DNA from: Flavobacterium akiainvivens
GTDB taxonomy: Bacteria > Bacteroidota > Bacteroidia > Flavobacteriales > Flavobacteriaceae
Direction of reading: 5' to 3'
Assembly (NCBI RefSeq): GCF_001278115.1
Contig: NZ_LIYD01000005.1
Coordinates: 517,196-581,195 of the forward strand
DNA: 64,000 nucleotides
The notes beneath the pieces were generated by a model that saw only the letters and a program-made list of their open reading frames with translations, ran no database searches and was not told the DNA's origin. Below, piece by piece: positions 52,623-60,814 of the stretch. Positions within the stretch are counted from its first letter, which is position 1, and every line of letters begins with the position of its first letter. A program made the translations under genes and the position numbers.

Positions 52623-53243
52623 ATGGCCCAGTTTATAAAAATATACCCCGAAAACCCTAACGAAAAGGAGATTGCCAAAGTAGTGCGCATATTGCAGGAC
52701 GGCGGTATTATTATATACCCAACCGATACCGTTTATGGCATGGGGTGCGATATAACCAACAGCCGTGCGCTGGAGCGTATTGCCAAAATAAAAGGCATTA
52801 AGCTGGAAAAGGCTAACTTCTCGTTTGTGTGCAGCGATTTAAGCAACCTGAGCGATTATGTAAAGCAAATCGATACCAGTACCTTTAAGATACTGAAACG
52901 CTCGCTGCCGGGGCCGTATACGTTTATTTTACCGGGTAATAACAAACTGCCCAAGGAGTTTAAAAAGAAAACTACTGTGGGTATCCGTGTACCCGATAAC
53001 AACATAGCTCTCGAAATTGTACGCCAGCTGGGGAACCCAATAGTATCTACCTCTATTTATGATGAAGATGAAGTAATTGAGTACAGTACAGATCCTGAGC
53101 TTATCTTTGAAAAATGGCAAAACCTGGTAGATGCCGTGATTGATGGCGGCTATGGCGATAACGTAGCTTCAACCATTATAGACCTGAGTGGCGATGAGCC
53201 CGTTGTGGTTAGGGAAGGTAAAGGCGACCCCGATGTTTTTTAA
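52623..53243 (+). CDS. L-threonylcarbamoyladenylate synthase (Sua5/YciO/YrdC family)
   Basis: This 206-residue YrdC-fold protein joins threonine, bicarbonate and ATP to threonylcarbamoyl-AMP for the t6A37 tRNA modification. It has YPTDTVYGMGCDI (about 32-44), RSLPGPYTFIL and VGIRVPDNNIAL, and the ST pair at the end of the core. It has no Sua5 C-terminal domain, so it is a TsaC/YciO-length form, and a YciO-type paralogue with weaker activity cannot be excluded. Its stop overlaps the stop of the AraC gene by 4 bases. Confidence 0.88.
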   Translation: MAQFIKIYPENPNEKEIAKVVRILQDGGIIIYPTDTVYGMGCDITNSRALERIAKIKGIKLEKANFSFVCSDLSNLSDYVKQIDTSTFKILKRSLPGPYTFILPGNNKLPKEFKKKTTVGIRVPDNNIALEIVRQLGNPIVSTSIYDEDEVIEYSTDPELIFEKWQNLVDAVIDGGYGDNVASTIIDLSGDEPVVVREGKGDPDVF

Positions 53244-54118
53244 GCTTTCCTATAGCGGTTTAAAAAATGGCTTGCGGTTTCGCCGGTACGGTTTTTAAAA
53301 AGACGCGAAAAATAAGCATAATCATCATAGCCTAAACCTTCTGCTATGTTTGCAAAACTGTCCTGCTGCAATACCAGTTCTTTTTTTGCTTCAAGCATAA
53401 CCCTGTCCAGTATTACATCAGTAGCGGTTTTACCGGTAACAGCCTGTGCAATACGGTTTAAGTGGCGGGGGCTTACTGCAAGTAAACCGGCATAATAAGC
53501 CGGCGATTTCTCTTCACGAAAATAGGTTGCGGCCAAATCTTCAAACTTCCTGAATTTTGTATAGTAGTTGTTATCTGTACCTGTAACCTGTTTGTCTGAA
53601 AAATACAGGCGTGCAGACTGGCTGTACACCAAATTTACAAGGCTTAGCAGTATGTTGTGCTGCTGGGCATCATGCTTTTGGTTTTCTGTGTATATCTGCT
53701 TGAAAAGTGTGGTTATACTATCGGTTTCATTATTTCCCAAATACAGGCAGGGCACGTTATACAGGCTGTAAAAAAACGGAAATTGTCCCAGGTTGTTATG
53801 CGTGTAATGCATTTCATAGAACGGGCGTGTATGTAAAAAGATAAAACCTTTGGTATCTGGAGACAATTCCCAATGATGTGTTTGCCCGGGATTAAGAAAA
53901 AATAATGCCCCGGCAGTAATAGCATAAGATTTAAAATCTATTTCATGAATGCCGCTGCCATGTGTAAAAAGTACTGCAACATAAAAATTGTGCGAATGCG
54001 GGTGGCTTATGTCTTTATGTCGTGTTACAAGGTGGTTTTCCAGTGTATTTGCATAAAAATCTTCTGCACCATCGTGCACATGAAATTGCTTTATGTCTAA
54101 AACCGGTACTTTTTTCAT
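53240..54118 (-). CDS. AraC family transcriptional regulator
   Basis: This 292-residue regulator has an N-terminal cupin-like sensing domain (about 1-150, with HSHNFYVAVLFTHG and GQTHHWELS). The C-terminal double helix-turn-helix (about 195-290) includes LAVSPRHLNRIAQAVTGKT and the AraC signature GYDDYAYFSRLFKNRTGETA. The ligand and targets are unknown. It faces away from the DUF983 gene across a 139-base gap that holds a palindrome. Confidence 0.92.
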   Translation of the reverse strand: MKKVPVLDIKQFHVHDGAEDFYANTLENHLVTRHKDISHPHSHNFYVAVLFTHGSGIHEIDFKSYAITAGALFFLNPGQTHHWELSPDTKGFIFLHTRPFYEMHYTHNNLGQFPFFYSLYNVPCLYLGNNETDSITTLFKQIYTENQKHDAQQHNILLSLVNLVYSQSARLYFSDKQVTGTDNNYYTKFRKFEDLAATYFREEKSPAYYAGLLAVSPRHLNRIAQAVTGKTATDVILDRVMLEAKKELVLQQDSFANIAEGLGYDDYAYFSRLFKNRTGETASHFLNRYRKA

Positions 54119-54191
54119 GTCCTAAAAGTACAAATTTCTGCGTAATTATATCATGGGCTTTTTTAATATCCTGCCGTACATTTGAATATGT

Positions 54192-54250
54192 TTTTAAGCT
54201 TCAATTTATAACAACATAAACTGAAGCTTAAAACCTGAAACTTTAAACTA
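54192..54250. repeat. Decayed word-hairpin upstream of the DUF983 gene
   Basis: A stem TTTTAAGCTTCA/TGAAGCTTAAAA (54192-54203 with 54222-54233) is followed by heptamer-like words ACCTGAA and ACTTTAA. It resembles the heptamer hairpins at 25326 and 37642, but is shorter. Confidence 0.5.
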
Positions 54251-54257
54251 AATTATC

Positions 54258-54617
54258 ATGTCGACGTTTATAGATATCATTACAGAAAAATGCCCGGTGT
54301 GTGGCAAAGGCCATGTTTTTGCAAAAAAGGGCAACCCGTTGTTATTCCAGATGCCTAAGATGGAAACCAATTGTACTGTTTGTGGCCATAAATTTGAGCG
54401 TGAGCCCGGTTATTTCTTTGGGTCAATGTTTGTAAGCTATGCCATAGCGGTGGCTGAAATGATTGCCGTTTTTGTAATAATGCAGTTTTTTACCACTGAT
54501 TTTGCTACACTGGTAACCACAATAGCCATACTTTCAGTACTGTTCAGTACGTTTAATTTCAGGAAATCGCGCATGCTGTGGATTTATATGTTTGATGGCG
54601 GCAAGCGTAGCCTGTAA
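54258..54617 (+). CDS. DUF983 family protein
   Basis: This 119-residue protein has two CxxC pairs at the N-terminus (CPVCGKGHVF and CTVCGHKFEREPGYFFGSM), probably a zinc ribbon, then two membrane helices (about 55-100). It matches DUF983, a family found in many bacteria and sometimes linked to respiratory assembly. The function is unproven. It has no clear operon partner. Confidence 0.87.
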   Translation: MSTFIDIITEKCPVCGKGHVFAKKGNPLLFQMPKMETNCTVCGHKFEREPGYFFGSMFVSYAIAVAEMIAVFVIMQFFTTDFATLVTTIAILSVLFSTFNFRKSRMLWIYMFDGGKRSL

Positions 54618-54663
54618 ATTGAATATTGCTGCCGGGTATATAGTATCGTTTTATATTTTCAGG

Positions 54664-55743
54664 TTATTTAGTAGATACTGTTGGCCCTTCTACTTTTAAA
54701 ACACCATTTTTATCTATTACCATCCTGTCAATAAAGACCTGGCGATCGTTGCCCGTTTTTTCAGTTCTTCCATGATATATGCACAGCCATCCTTTGCCGT
54801 CAGGATCCGGAATAATACTGTTATGTCCTGTTCCTGTAACGATGTTATTTTTTTCTAAAACAGGATTGTGTACTGATTTGGTAAAAGGCCCTAAAGGAGA
54901 TTGTGCAGTGGCATATCCTATGGCATAATATTCTCCTGCAAAATGATTTGCCGAATACATCATATAATATACATCTTTATCCTTAAATAAAACAGAACCC
55001 TCATTCCACCTCCTGTTAGCTTCTTTAGCTAAAACCGACCTGCTTTCCCACTTTGTGTGCTCATTGTTCATATCAACCGGCGGTTTTAATAAAACTACAG
55101 GCTGGCCAATTATTCCGCTAAAATCGGGTTTTAATTCTACGCCATAAATCCAGCTTTCTTCAATTTCGTTATACCAGCCTTTTTCTTTTGCCCAGGCAGA
55201 TACTTCACTATCAACAGCATGCTTATAGCAGCACCTTGAGTAATATAAGTAGGCTTTACCATTCTCAAAATATACATTAGCATCTATTATTGGGTATCCC
55301 GGATCGAAAATGGGCTTGTTGCTAAGATCTGTAAATGGCCCAAGCGGATTGTTTGCTACAGCTACGCCCACTTTAAAATTTTCTTTTTCGTTGTTAGGGT
55401 TGTCTTTCCATTGCGCGCTGTAAAACATATAATATTTTCCCTCTTTTTCATATACCTCAGGAGCCCAGTAAGCCCCGTTGCCCCAGCCGTTAGTGTTGTT
55501 GCCATAATAAACGTCGCCTTCAGGTTTCCAGTCTTTAAGGTTATCTGAAGAATAGGCTTCAAACCCTGCTTTGCCACCTGTGGTACCATATAAATAGTAT
55601 TTGTTATTGGTTTTAAGAACAAAAGGGTCGCCAAAAGCAACTGGCAAAGGGTTATCAGGAATAAAAACGGTTTTTTGATGTTTGCATGAACCTGAAATAA
55701 TAGTAATCATTAACAGGCACATAACTATTCTTACCCGCGGCAT
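54664..55743 (-). CDS. Glycoside hydrolase family 43 lipoprotein
   Basis: This protein of about 359 residues is a five-bladed propeller of the GH43 type that cuts arabinan, xylan or related side chains. The catalytic base is in FGDPFVLKTNNKYYLYG, the middle Asp in IIDANVYFENG, and the acid Glu in RWNEGSVLF. WAPEVYEKEGKYYMFYS is also conserved. I use ATG 55743, which gives lipobox IISGSC; ATG 55785 would add 14 residues. It is the last gene of an operon with the NUDIX and oxidoreductase genes. Confidence 0.87.
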   Translation of the reverse strand: MPRVRIVMCLLMITIISGSCKHQKTVFIPDNPLPVAFGDPFVLKTNNKYYLYGTTGGKAGFEAYSSDNLKDWKPEGDVYYGNNTNGWGNGAYWAPEVYEKEGKYYMFYSAQWKDNPNNEKENFKVGVAVANNPLGPFTDLSNKPIFDPGYPIIDANVYFENGKAYLYYSRCCYKHAVDSEVSAWAKEKGWYNEIEESWIYGVELKPDFSGIIGQPVVLLKPPVDMNNEHTKWESRSVLAKEANRRWNEGSVLFKDKDVYYMMYSANHFAGEYYAIGYATAQSPLGPFTKSVHNPVLEKNNIVTGTGHNSIIPDPDGKGWLCIYHGRTEKTGNDRQVFIDRMVIDKNGVLKVEGPTVSTK

Positions 55744-55802
55744 ATTTTTTAATAGATGCACAATGGTAAAAGGGCTTTTTTTCATATTATATGTAATTGG
55801 GT

Positions 55803-56423
55803 TTAATCAAAGTAAGCAACATAATCGCCTTCAACGGCTTTTTTGTATACCAGCTCTACCTGGCTTTTTAAAATGCGGTCTTCGCTCAGTTCCGGCAGGT
55901 TTTCAATATCAAAATAGTCAGCACCGGCCATATCAAAACCACTTTTCAGTTCGCCTGAAACCGCCTCGCACAAAATAACCATTTTGTAAACATAAAACGG
56001 TTGGGGAGGGTGTGGGTGTGCGCGTTTATCAAACACAGCCAGTAATGCCAAAGGTTTTGCAGTGATGCCGGTTTCTTCCCAAACTTCTTTAACTACGGCC
56101 TCGCGCGGAGTTTCGCCAATATCGGCCCATCCGCCTGGTAGTGTCCATTTGCCGTCTACACTTTCGCGTGCCATAAGCACCTGTTTTTTGTCGGCGCTCA
56201 ATACCAGAGCACGCACATCAGTTTTTACAGTAGGATATTCGGTAATCGGGGCAAATGCCGCTTTTAATGCATCTACAGAGGTATTGCCAACCTGTGCCAT
56301 AAGTTCAAGGCTTATTTCAAGTATCTGCTCATAACGTTCGCGGTTGTAATCATCGGTAGCATATACAAGCCCGGTATCGGCAAGGGCTTTTAGTTTTTTA
56401 ATTTGGTCTAATAGGGGAATCAT
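55803..56423 (-). CDS. NUDIX hydrolase (ADP-ribose pyrophosphatase-like)
   Basis: This 206-residue protein has an N-terminal helical Nudix_N-type segment (about 1-60, IPLLDQIKKLKALADTGL) and a C-terminal NUDIX domain. The box reads GGWADIGETP then REAVVKEVWEETGI, with all box residues intact. Such two-part proteins hydrolyse ADP-ribose or FAD-like dinucleotides. It lies 8 bases after the oxidoreductase gene and 17 before the GH43 gene, so all three share a transcript. Confidence 0.88.
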   Translation of the reverse strand: MIPLLDQIKKLKALADTGLVYATDDYNRERYEQILEISLELMAQVGNTSVDALKAAFAPITEYPTVKTDVRALVLSADKKQVLMARESVDGKWTLPGGWADIGETPREAVVKEVWEETGITAKPLALLAVFDKRAHPHPPQPFYVYKMVILCEAVSGELKSGFDMAGADYFDIENLPELSEDRILKSQVELVYKKAVEGDYVAYFD

Positions 56424-56431
56424 AGTTTTAT

Positions 56432-57784
56432 TTATATCATCTTAATTAGTTTTCGTGCACAGGTCTGCACCGGGTCCCACACGGGCGAAAAAGGGGGGGC
56501 GTAGCTTAAATCCAGGTCAATAATATTTTGAAGGGTAAGGTTGTGCGTTATGGCTGTAGCCAAAACATCTATGCGTTTTGCGGCGCCTTCCTGCCCAATT
56601 ATTTGTCCGCCCAGCAGCCTGCCGCTGTTTTTTTCGGCCAGGAGCTTTACCACAATTTTAGTGGCTCCGGGGTAATAATTTGCGCGCGTAAGGCTGTCAA
56701 CAGTAGTGGCTGCATACTCAATACCCAGTTTATTCAGTTCTTTTTCCTGCAGGCCGGTGCGCGCCACCTCATAGCTGCATATTTTGCATACCGCCGTGCC
56801 TACCGCACCCGGAAACACGGCCTGTTCGCCCGCAATGCTGCTGCCAGCCACAAGTCCGGTTTTATTGGCTAATGTGCCCAGGGCAATGTGTATGTGCTGT
56901 CGGCTTACCATGTTCAGGGTTTCGGTACAGTCGCCCGCCGCCCATACATCAGGAATATTAGTCTGCATTTGGGCATTTACTTTAATAGCGCCTTTAACGC
57001 CAAGTTCAATACCTGAACCTTCAAGAAATGCAGTGTTAGGAGAAGTACCCATGCCAAACACCACCATATCAGCCGGTAAATTTTGCTTGTCGGTTATAAC
57101 TTCTGTAATAGTATTACCCTCTAAAACAAATCCTTTAAGGCTTTCGTTTAGGTAAACTGTTACACCCAGGACCTGTAATGCCTCGGTAACCAAAACCCCC
57201 ATATCCGGGTCGAGTGTGTTCATAACCTGGGCACCTTTTGTAATAAGTGTAACCTCAAGCCCGCGCCTTAAAAGCGATTCTGCCATTTCAAGGCCTATGT
57301 AGCCGCCACCCACAATAACGGCGGTTTGCGGCTTTTTATCTTCTATAAAATTTTCAATGTTAATGCCACTTTTAAGGGTGGTAACACCAAACACATTTTC
57401 TGCATCATACCCTGTAATATCTTTAGGGCAATAGGCTTTTCCGCCCGTGGCAATAAGCAGTTGGCCGTATGGTTGCCAAAATTCAGTATTGTTTTGCTTG
57501 TCCAGCACGCGGATGCGCTTACCGTTTGTATCTACCTCAAGCACCAGGTGTTCGGTATGTACATCTATGTTGTATTTATTGCGGAATTCATCGGGGCTGC
57601 GGCGCACCAGTTCGTCTATGCTTTCTATAAGCCCGGAAATAAAATAAGGTATGCCACAGGCAGAGTAGGAGGTATAGGCTGATTTTTCAAATACAATTAT
57701 TTTTTTGTCTTTGTGTACGCGGCGCACTTTAGAGGCAGCCGACATTCCGGCAGCATCGCCGCCAATAATTACGAGGGTATCCAT
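56432..57784 (-). CDS. CoA-disulfide reductase / NADH oxidase-like flavoprotein
   Basis: This 450-residue pyridine nucleotide-disulfide oxidoreductase of the CoADR/Nox/Npx class has the FAD-binding IIGGDAAGMSAAS at the start and the single redox Cys43 in YSACGIPYF. The NAD-binding VIVGGGYIGLEMAESL lies near 155, WAAGDCTE follows, and a C-terminal dimer domain ends the protein. It uses NAD(P)H to reduce CoA disulfide, peroxide or oxygen. It is the first gene of a three-gene operon. Confidence 0.9.
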   Translation of the reverse strand: MDTLVIIGGDAAGMSAASKVRRVHKDKKIIVFEKSAYTSYSACGIPYFISGLIESIDELVRRSPDEFRNKYNIDVHTEHLVLEVDTNGKRIRVLDKQNNTEFWQPYGQLLIATGGKAYCPKDITGYDAENVFGVTTLKSGINIENFIEDKKPQTAVIVGGGYIGLEMAESLLRRGLEVTLITKGAQVMNTLDPDMGVLVTEALQVLGVTVYLNESLKGFVLEGNTITEVITDKQNLPADMVVFGMGTSPNTAFLEGSGIELGVKGAIKVNAQMQTNIPDVWAAGDCTETLNMVSRQHIHIALGTLANKTGLVAGSSIAGEQAVFPGAVGTAVCKICSYEVARTGLQEKELNKLGIEYAATTVDSLTRANYYPGATKIVVKLLAEKNSGRLLGGQIIGQEGAAKRIDVLATAITHNLTLQNIIDLDLSYAPPFSPVWDPVQTCARKLIKMI

Positions 57785-57790
57785 AGAAGC

Positions 57791-57798
57791 TAAAGTTA
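57791..57798 (-). promoter_or_regulatory. Putative -7 box of the oxidoreductase operon
   Basis: The minus strand reads TAACTTTA, a one-base variant of TAnnTTTG, only 6 bases upstream of the start. Confidence 0.35.
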
Positions 57799-57886
57799 AG
57801 AATGTTTTTACAAATTCACACCTTATGTGCAGATATTAAACCCGTCTTTAAAGAAATATAGTTAGCTTAGCCATAAAATATCCTCT

Positions 57887-58366
57887 ATGAGCCTTTTAAA
57901 AATATTTGTGTTTTTTGTAACTACCGTAGCTTTTGCGCAAAAGCCGGTTCACCTTACACCCGAACAATTGTATAAAGAAATAAGTACCGATAATAAGGCG
58001 ACTGTAATACAGTTTTTTAACCCTAATTGCGAAGATGTGGTGCAAATAGTTTCCCGATACAAAGCATTACAGGAAAGATATGCAGCAACAGTCGTTTTTT
58101 ATTTTATTGGTATTACAAGTAAAGACAGCCTGATGGAAAACCTTGCCCAAAAAACAGGGTATACAGCTAACTTGTATGTAGCAGATGCATCGGTTGAAGC
58201 TGATTTGTATGAAAGGAGGCAGGCATTTTGCAAAAAACTTATGGCCCTGGTTAAGGGAAACAACAACGATTTTCTTACGCTATATCTTAATAAACAAGAC
58301 AAATTGATTTATGTGGGCGATGATGTGGACATTAAAAATGATGTCGTTGAATCGTTATCAAACTGA
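57887..58366 (+). CDS. Secreted thioredoxin-like protein with a single cysteine at the active-site position
   Basis: This 159-residue protein has a Sec signal (about 1-18, cut before QKPVHL) and a thioredoxin-like layout. The strand VIQFFNPNCEDVVQIVSRYK occupies the CxxC place but has only one cysteine, so reduction by the usual dithiol route is not possible. A second Cys (QAFCKK) lies later. It may be a peroxiredoxin- or chaperone-like periplasmic protein. It lies 51 bases upstream of yifB. Confidence 0.7.
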   Translation: MSLLKIFVFFVTTVAFAQKPVHLTPEQLYKEISTDNKATVIQFFNPNCEDVVQIVSRYKALQERYAATVVFYFIGITSKDSLMENLAQKTGYTANLYVADASVEADLYERRQAFCKKLMALVKGNNNDFLTLYLNKQDKLIYVGDDVDIKNDVVESLSN

Positions 58367-58417
58367 TGTGATTATCGAATAAATTTTCCGTAATTTCACT
58401 CCCTGTAAAAACTCCTT

Positions 58418-59101
58418 ATGCTTATAAAAGTTTACGGCAGTGCCGTTTTTGGCGTAGAAGCCGCCACCATAACTGTTGAAGTTAATATTGATAAAGGTGT
58501 AGGCTACCACCTTGTAGGCCTTGCCGATAGCGCCGTTAAAGAAAGCAGCTACCGTATTGCTGCCGCGCTTAAAAATATTGGCTACCAGCTCCCCGTTAAG
58601 AAGATTACCATAAATATGGCCCCGGCTGATATGCGTAAGGAAGGCAGCGCATATGACCTTACCCTTGCAGTGGGTATCCTTGCCGCCAGCGGACAGATAA
58701 AAGCCGATGAAGTAGACATGTACATTATTATGGGCGAGCTGTCGCTTGATGGTTCGCTGCAACCCATAAAAGGAGTATTGCCTATTGCCATAAAAGCAAA
58801 AGAGGAGGGCTTTAAGGGCTTTTTCCTGCCGAAGCAAAATGCAAATGAGGCTGCTATAGTTTCCGGGCTTGATGTATATGGCCTGGAGAACGTTTCTGAA
58901 ATTATTGACTTTTTTGAAGGCCGCGGCGATTTAAAGCCTACGGTTATCAATACCCGCGAGGAGTTTTACAAAACGCTCGACTTCCCTGAGTTTGACTTTA
59001 GTGATGTAAAAGGGCAAGAGAGCATCAAACGTTGTATGGAGATAGCCGCAGCGGGCGGGCATAACATCATATTGATTGGCAACCACTTACGAGCAGCATA
59101 G
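58418..59101 (+). pseudogene. yifB: Truncated yifB (comM) Mg-chelatase-like AAA ATPase
   Basis: The reading frame matches YifB/ComM from residue 1 to about 221, then stops matching. The N-terminal Lon-like ChlI domain (about 20-120) and the start of the AAA module (about 190-221, ending GGHNIILIG) are present. The usual next step, the Walker A loop, is replaced by NHLRAA and a stop. The last native base is about 59080. In other species ComM is a helicase that aids natural transformation. The remainder of the gene is not in this window, so this looks like an insertion. Confidence 0.85.
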
Positions 59102-59141
59102 CGTTTTTATACAAGCATCCTGACAAAGAAGAAAACACACA

Positions 59142-59194
59142 ATTGTACAACAATCGTACAACAAATATAAAACTATCTTTTGATTGTACAACAC
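59142..59194. repeat. Three direct repeats ATYGTACAACA at the island edge
   Basis: ATTGTACAACA starts at 59142, ATCGTACAACA at 59153 and ATTGTACAACA at 59183. The steps are 11 and 30 bases, near one and three helical turns. Each contains the palindromic TYGTACAA. They lie 60-110 bases inside the junction, where recombinase or TnsB-like binding repeats would be expected. Confidence 0.7.
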
Positions 59195-59202
59195 CAATCT
59201 AA

Positions 59203-59313
59203 ATGACCCCTGACAAATCTTATAAAATCATAATGGTAGTAGGTTTGATTATAATAATCATCCAGCTTATAGTATTTTATTTAAAGGTCAGGGATATGAT
59301 GTATCGAAACTAA
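59203..59313 (+). CDS. 36-aa membrane microprotein
   Basis: The ORF starts MTPDKSYKIIMVVGLIIIII and has a single hydrophobic helix (about 9-26) with a short charged tail YLKVRDMMYRN. It is located just after the three direct repeats and 20 bases upstream of the GIY-YIG-like gene. It could be a real small gene or a chance ORF. No homologue is known to me. Confidence 0.4.
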   Translation: MTPDKSYKIIMVVGLIIIIIQLIVFYLKVRDMMYRN

Positions 59314-59333
59314 ACTTAATACCAATCTCCTAT

Positions 59334-59921
59334 ATGTTATTACAAACCCACAATTTTGATGAAGTAATTGAAACTCTCATAAACAATGCTCAATCATTCT
59401 CCTTTAATCTAAAAGATTTGCCAGATGCCTTTGAATATACTGCTAACTTGAATCCAAATCATAAGAGTATAAGAAGCCATCAAACTTTCAAACCCATCTT
59501 TGATGAATTGGATGCAAAGAAAAATAGCTGCTTATATTGGTTTGAATTGGACGATGATATCAATTGTAAAACGCTAATCGATTTGCTTAATACTAGCAGG
59601 CTATCACTTGCTGAAAAGGAGAGGATTGTTCCTGTTGCAAATAAGAACTGTGATAGTAATGTGTTGTATGTTGGAATAAGGAGGAGAGGATATACTCAAA
59701 AATGGAAGTTATCTAATATATCAGGTAGAATGATTCAGCATTTGGGTTATTATGCTAAAGGTTCAACACAGGGGCTTCAATTGGCATATTGGGCTGCTGA
59801 AGCTGGGCTTGATATAAAGTTAAATGTTGTTCAGTTTGAAGAAGACTTCCCAAATGCATATCTTGAAGCATTTGAAAAAATTATGGCTTATAAATTAAAG
59901 CCACTTTGCGGCAAGCATTAA
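59334..59921 (+). CDS. GIY-YIG-like protein (195 aa)
   Basis: The C-terminal ~130 residues read like a divergent GIY-YIG nuclease fold. CLYWFELDDD stands for the first strand, NVLYVGIRRRGY for the YIG strand with Arg, RMIQHLGYYAKG for the helix, and a final EAFEKIMAYKLKPLCGKH carries the metal-binding Glu position. The first ~60 residues are unknown. The classical GIY and YIG letters are changed, so activity is uncertain. It is convergent with the membrane protein gene, whose stop follows directly at 59922. Confidence 0.65.
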   Translation: MLLQTHNFDEVIETLINNAQSFSFNLKDLPDAFEYTANLNPNHKSIRSHQTFKPIFDELDAKKNSCLYWFELDDDINCKTLIDLLNTSRLSLAEKERIVPVANKNCDSNVLYVGIRRRGYTQKWKLSNISGRMIQHLGYYAKGSTQGLQLAYWAAEAGLDIKLNVVQFEEDFPNAYLEAFEKIMAYKLKPLCGKH

Positions 59922-60602
59922 TTATTTTCTAAACACAATCATTAAAAATACAATCACTCCAATTATTACGACTAGAGGCCAGGCTGAATCCTTATGATTA
60001 TTGCTTACTGGACTACTGTAAGGTTTAGAACTTGAATAATTGGAAGTATTTGTATTTTGATTTTCACTACTGTTTTCAAATTTTTGTGAGGCGTTTGAAT
60101 TTTCGGCAATTGCTTTGGCTTCTTTTATACTATCCATCACAAAATTATAATCTTCTTCCATAAACTGCACACTTTCTTTCATGCCATTAATTTCATCTTC
60201 TAATTCTCTAACCCTTTGTTTTAATTTTCTATTTTCTTCATAAACATCATAGTAATAGTTTGATGTTGTTAGATTAGAAATATTATTATGACCGTTGTAT
60301 GTTGAAGTTGCGGGATAGCTATTAGTATTATACGTTGAAGTTGACGGCATGTAATTACTATTGTTGTTATATGTTGGAGTACCACCATCTGAAGGGACAT
60401 ATCCAGGTTGACCCGTGTATGGGTTTGTGTTCCCTCTTGTCGAAAAGTTGTCAGAATTAGTACTATTTGGAGCCGTCCTTGTATATGGTGCTACATAGGT
60501 GCCATCTGAACGTGTATATCCCTTGACCTGAACATGATTAGGATTAGTTTGTGCAAAAATAAAACTCGTTACAAAAATTAGATATAAACAAAACAGCTTC
60601 AT
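59922..60602 (-). CDS. Secreted coiled-coil protein with C-terminal membrane helix
   Basis: This 226-residue protein has a Sec signal (cut after FIFAQ). A Gly/Tyr/Asn-rich region opens with VKGYTRSDGTYVAPYTRT and RGNTNPYTGQPGYV, a motif I have seen in many Bacteroidota secreted proteins. A coiled coil follows at about 117-170 (ENRKLKQRVRELEDEINGMK), then a Ser-rich linker and one C-terminal helix (about 206-224). It would be anchored in the inner membrane with most of it in the periplasm. It is the last gene of a minus-strand operon. Confidence 0.72.
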   Translation of the reverse strand: MKLFCLYLIFVTSFIFAQTNPNHVQVKGYTRSDGTYVAPYTRTAPNSTNSDNFSTRGNTNPYTGQPGYVPSDGGTPTYNNNSNYMPSTSTYNTNSYPATSTYNGHNNISNLTTSNYYYDVYEENRKLKQRVRELEDEINGMKESVQFMEEDYNFVMDSIKEAKAIAENSNASQKFENSSENQNTNTSNYSSSKPYSSPVSNNHKDSAWPLVVIIGVIVFLMIVFRK

Positions 60603-60605
60603 TTT

Positions 60606-60800
60606 TTAATTGTAATTTTTAAAATTATCTAAGTTCTTTTTAATAAACGCTAAAAACTTATCTGCTCTGTCTTTTGCTTCCAATTTTTCTTCCAGTATCA
60701 CTAAATTTTCATCATATAACCTTAATAATTTGATATCGTCAGTACTTAATTTACCGCCTTTATATCCATGAAGTTGAACGAAAATATGTAAATCAGCCAC
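60606..60800 (-). CDS. C-terminal part of a split P-loop protein
   Basis: The 64-codon frame starting at GTG 60800 is better read as the continuation of the P-loop ORF at 60815-61078 after a one-base frameshift at an A9 tract. Read across, the frames join as ...SPDEKK(N)AGYFLSKIKQVADLHIF without a stop. The tail LVILEEKLEAKDRADKFLAFI is helical. It is not likely an independent gene, as it has no ATG and no gap. Confidence 0.55.
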   Translation of the reverse strand: MADLHIFVQLHGYKGGKLSTDDIKLLRLYDENLVILEEKLEAKDRADKFLAFIKKNLDNFKNYN

Positions 60801-60814
60801 CTGCTTAATTTTGC

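Noticed and set aside
59081..59220. A simple frameshift in yifB
   Set aside because: None of the three plus-strand frames after 59080 shows the YifB Walker A region, so a one- or two-base indel does not restore the gene.
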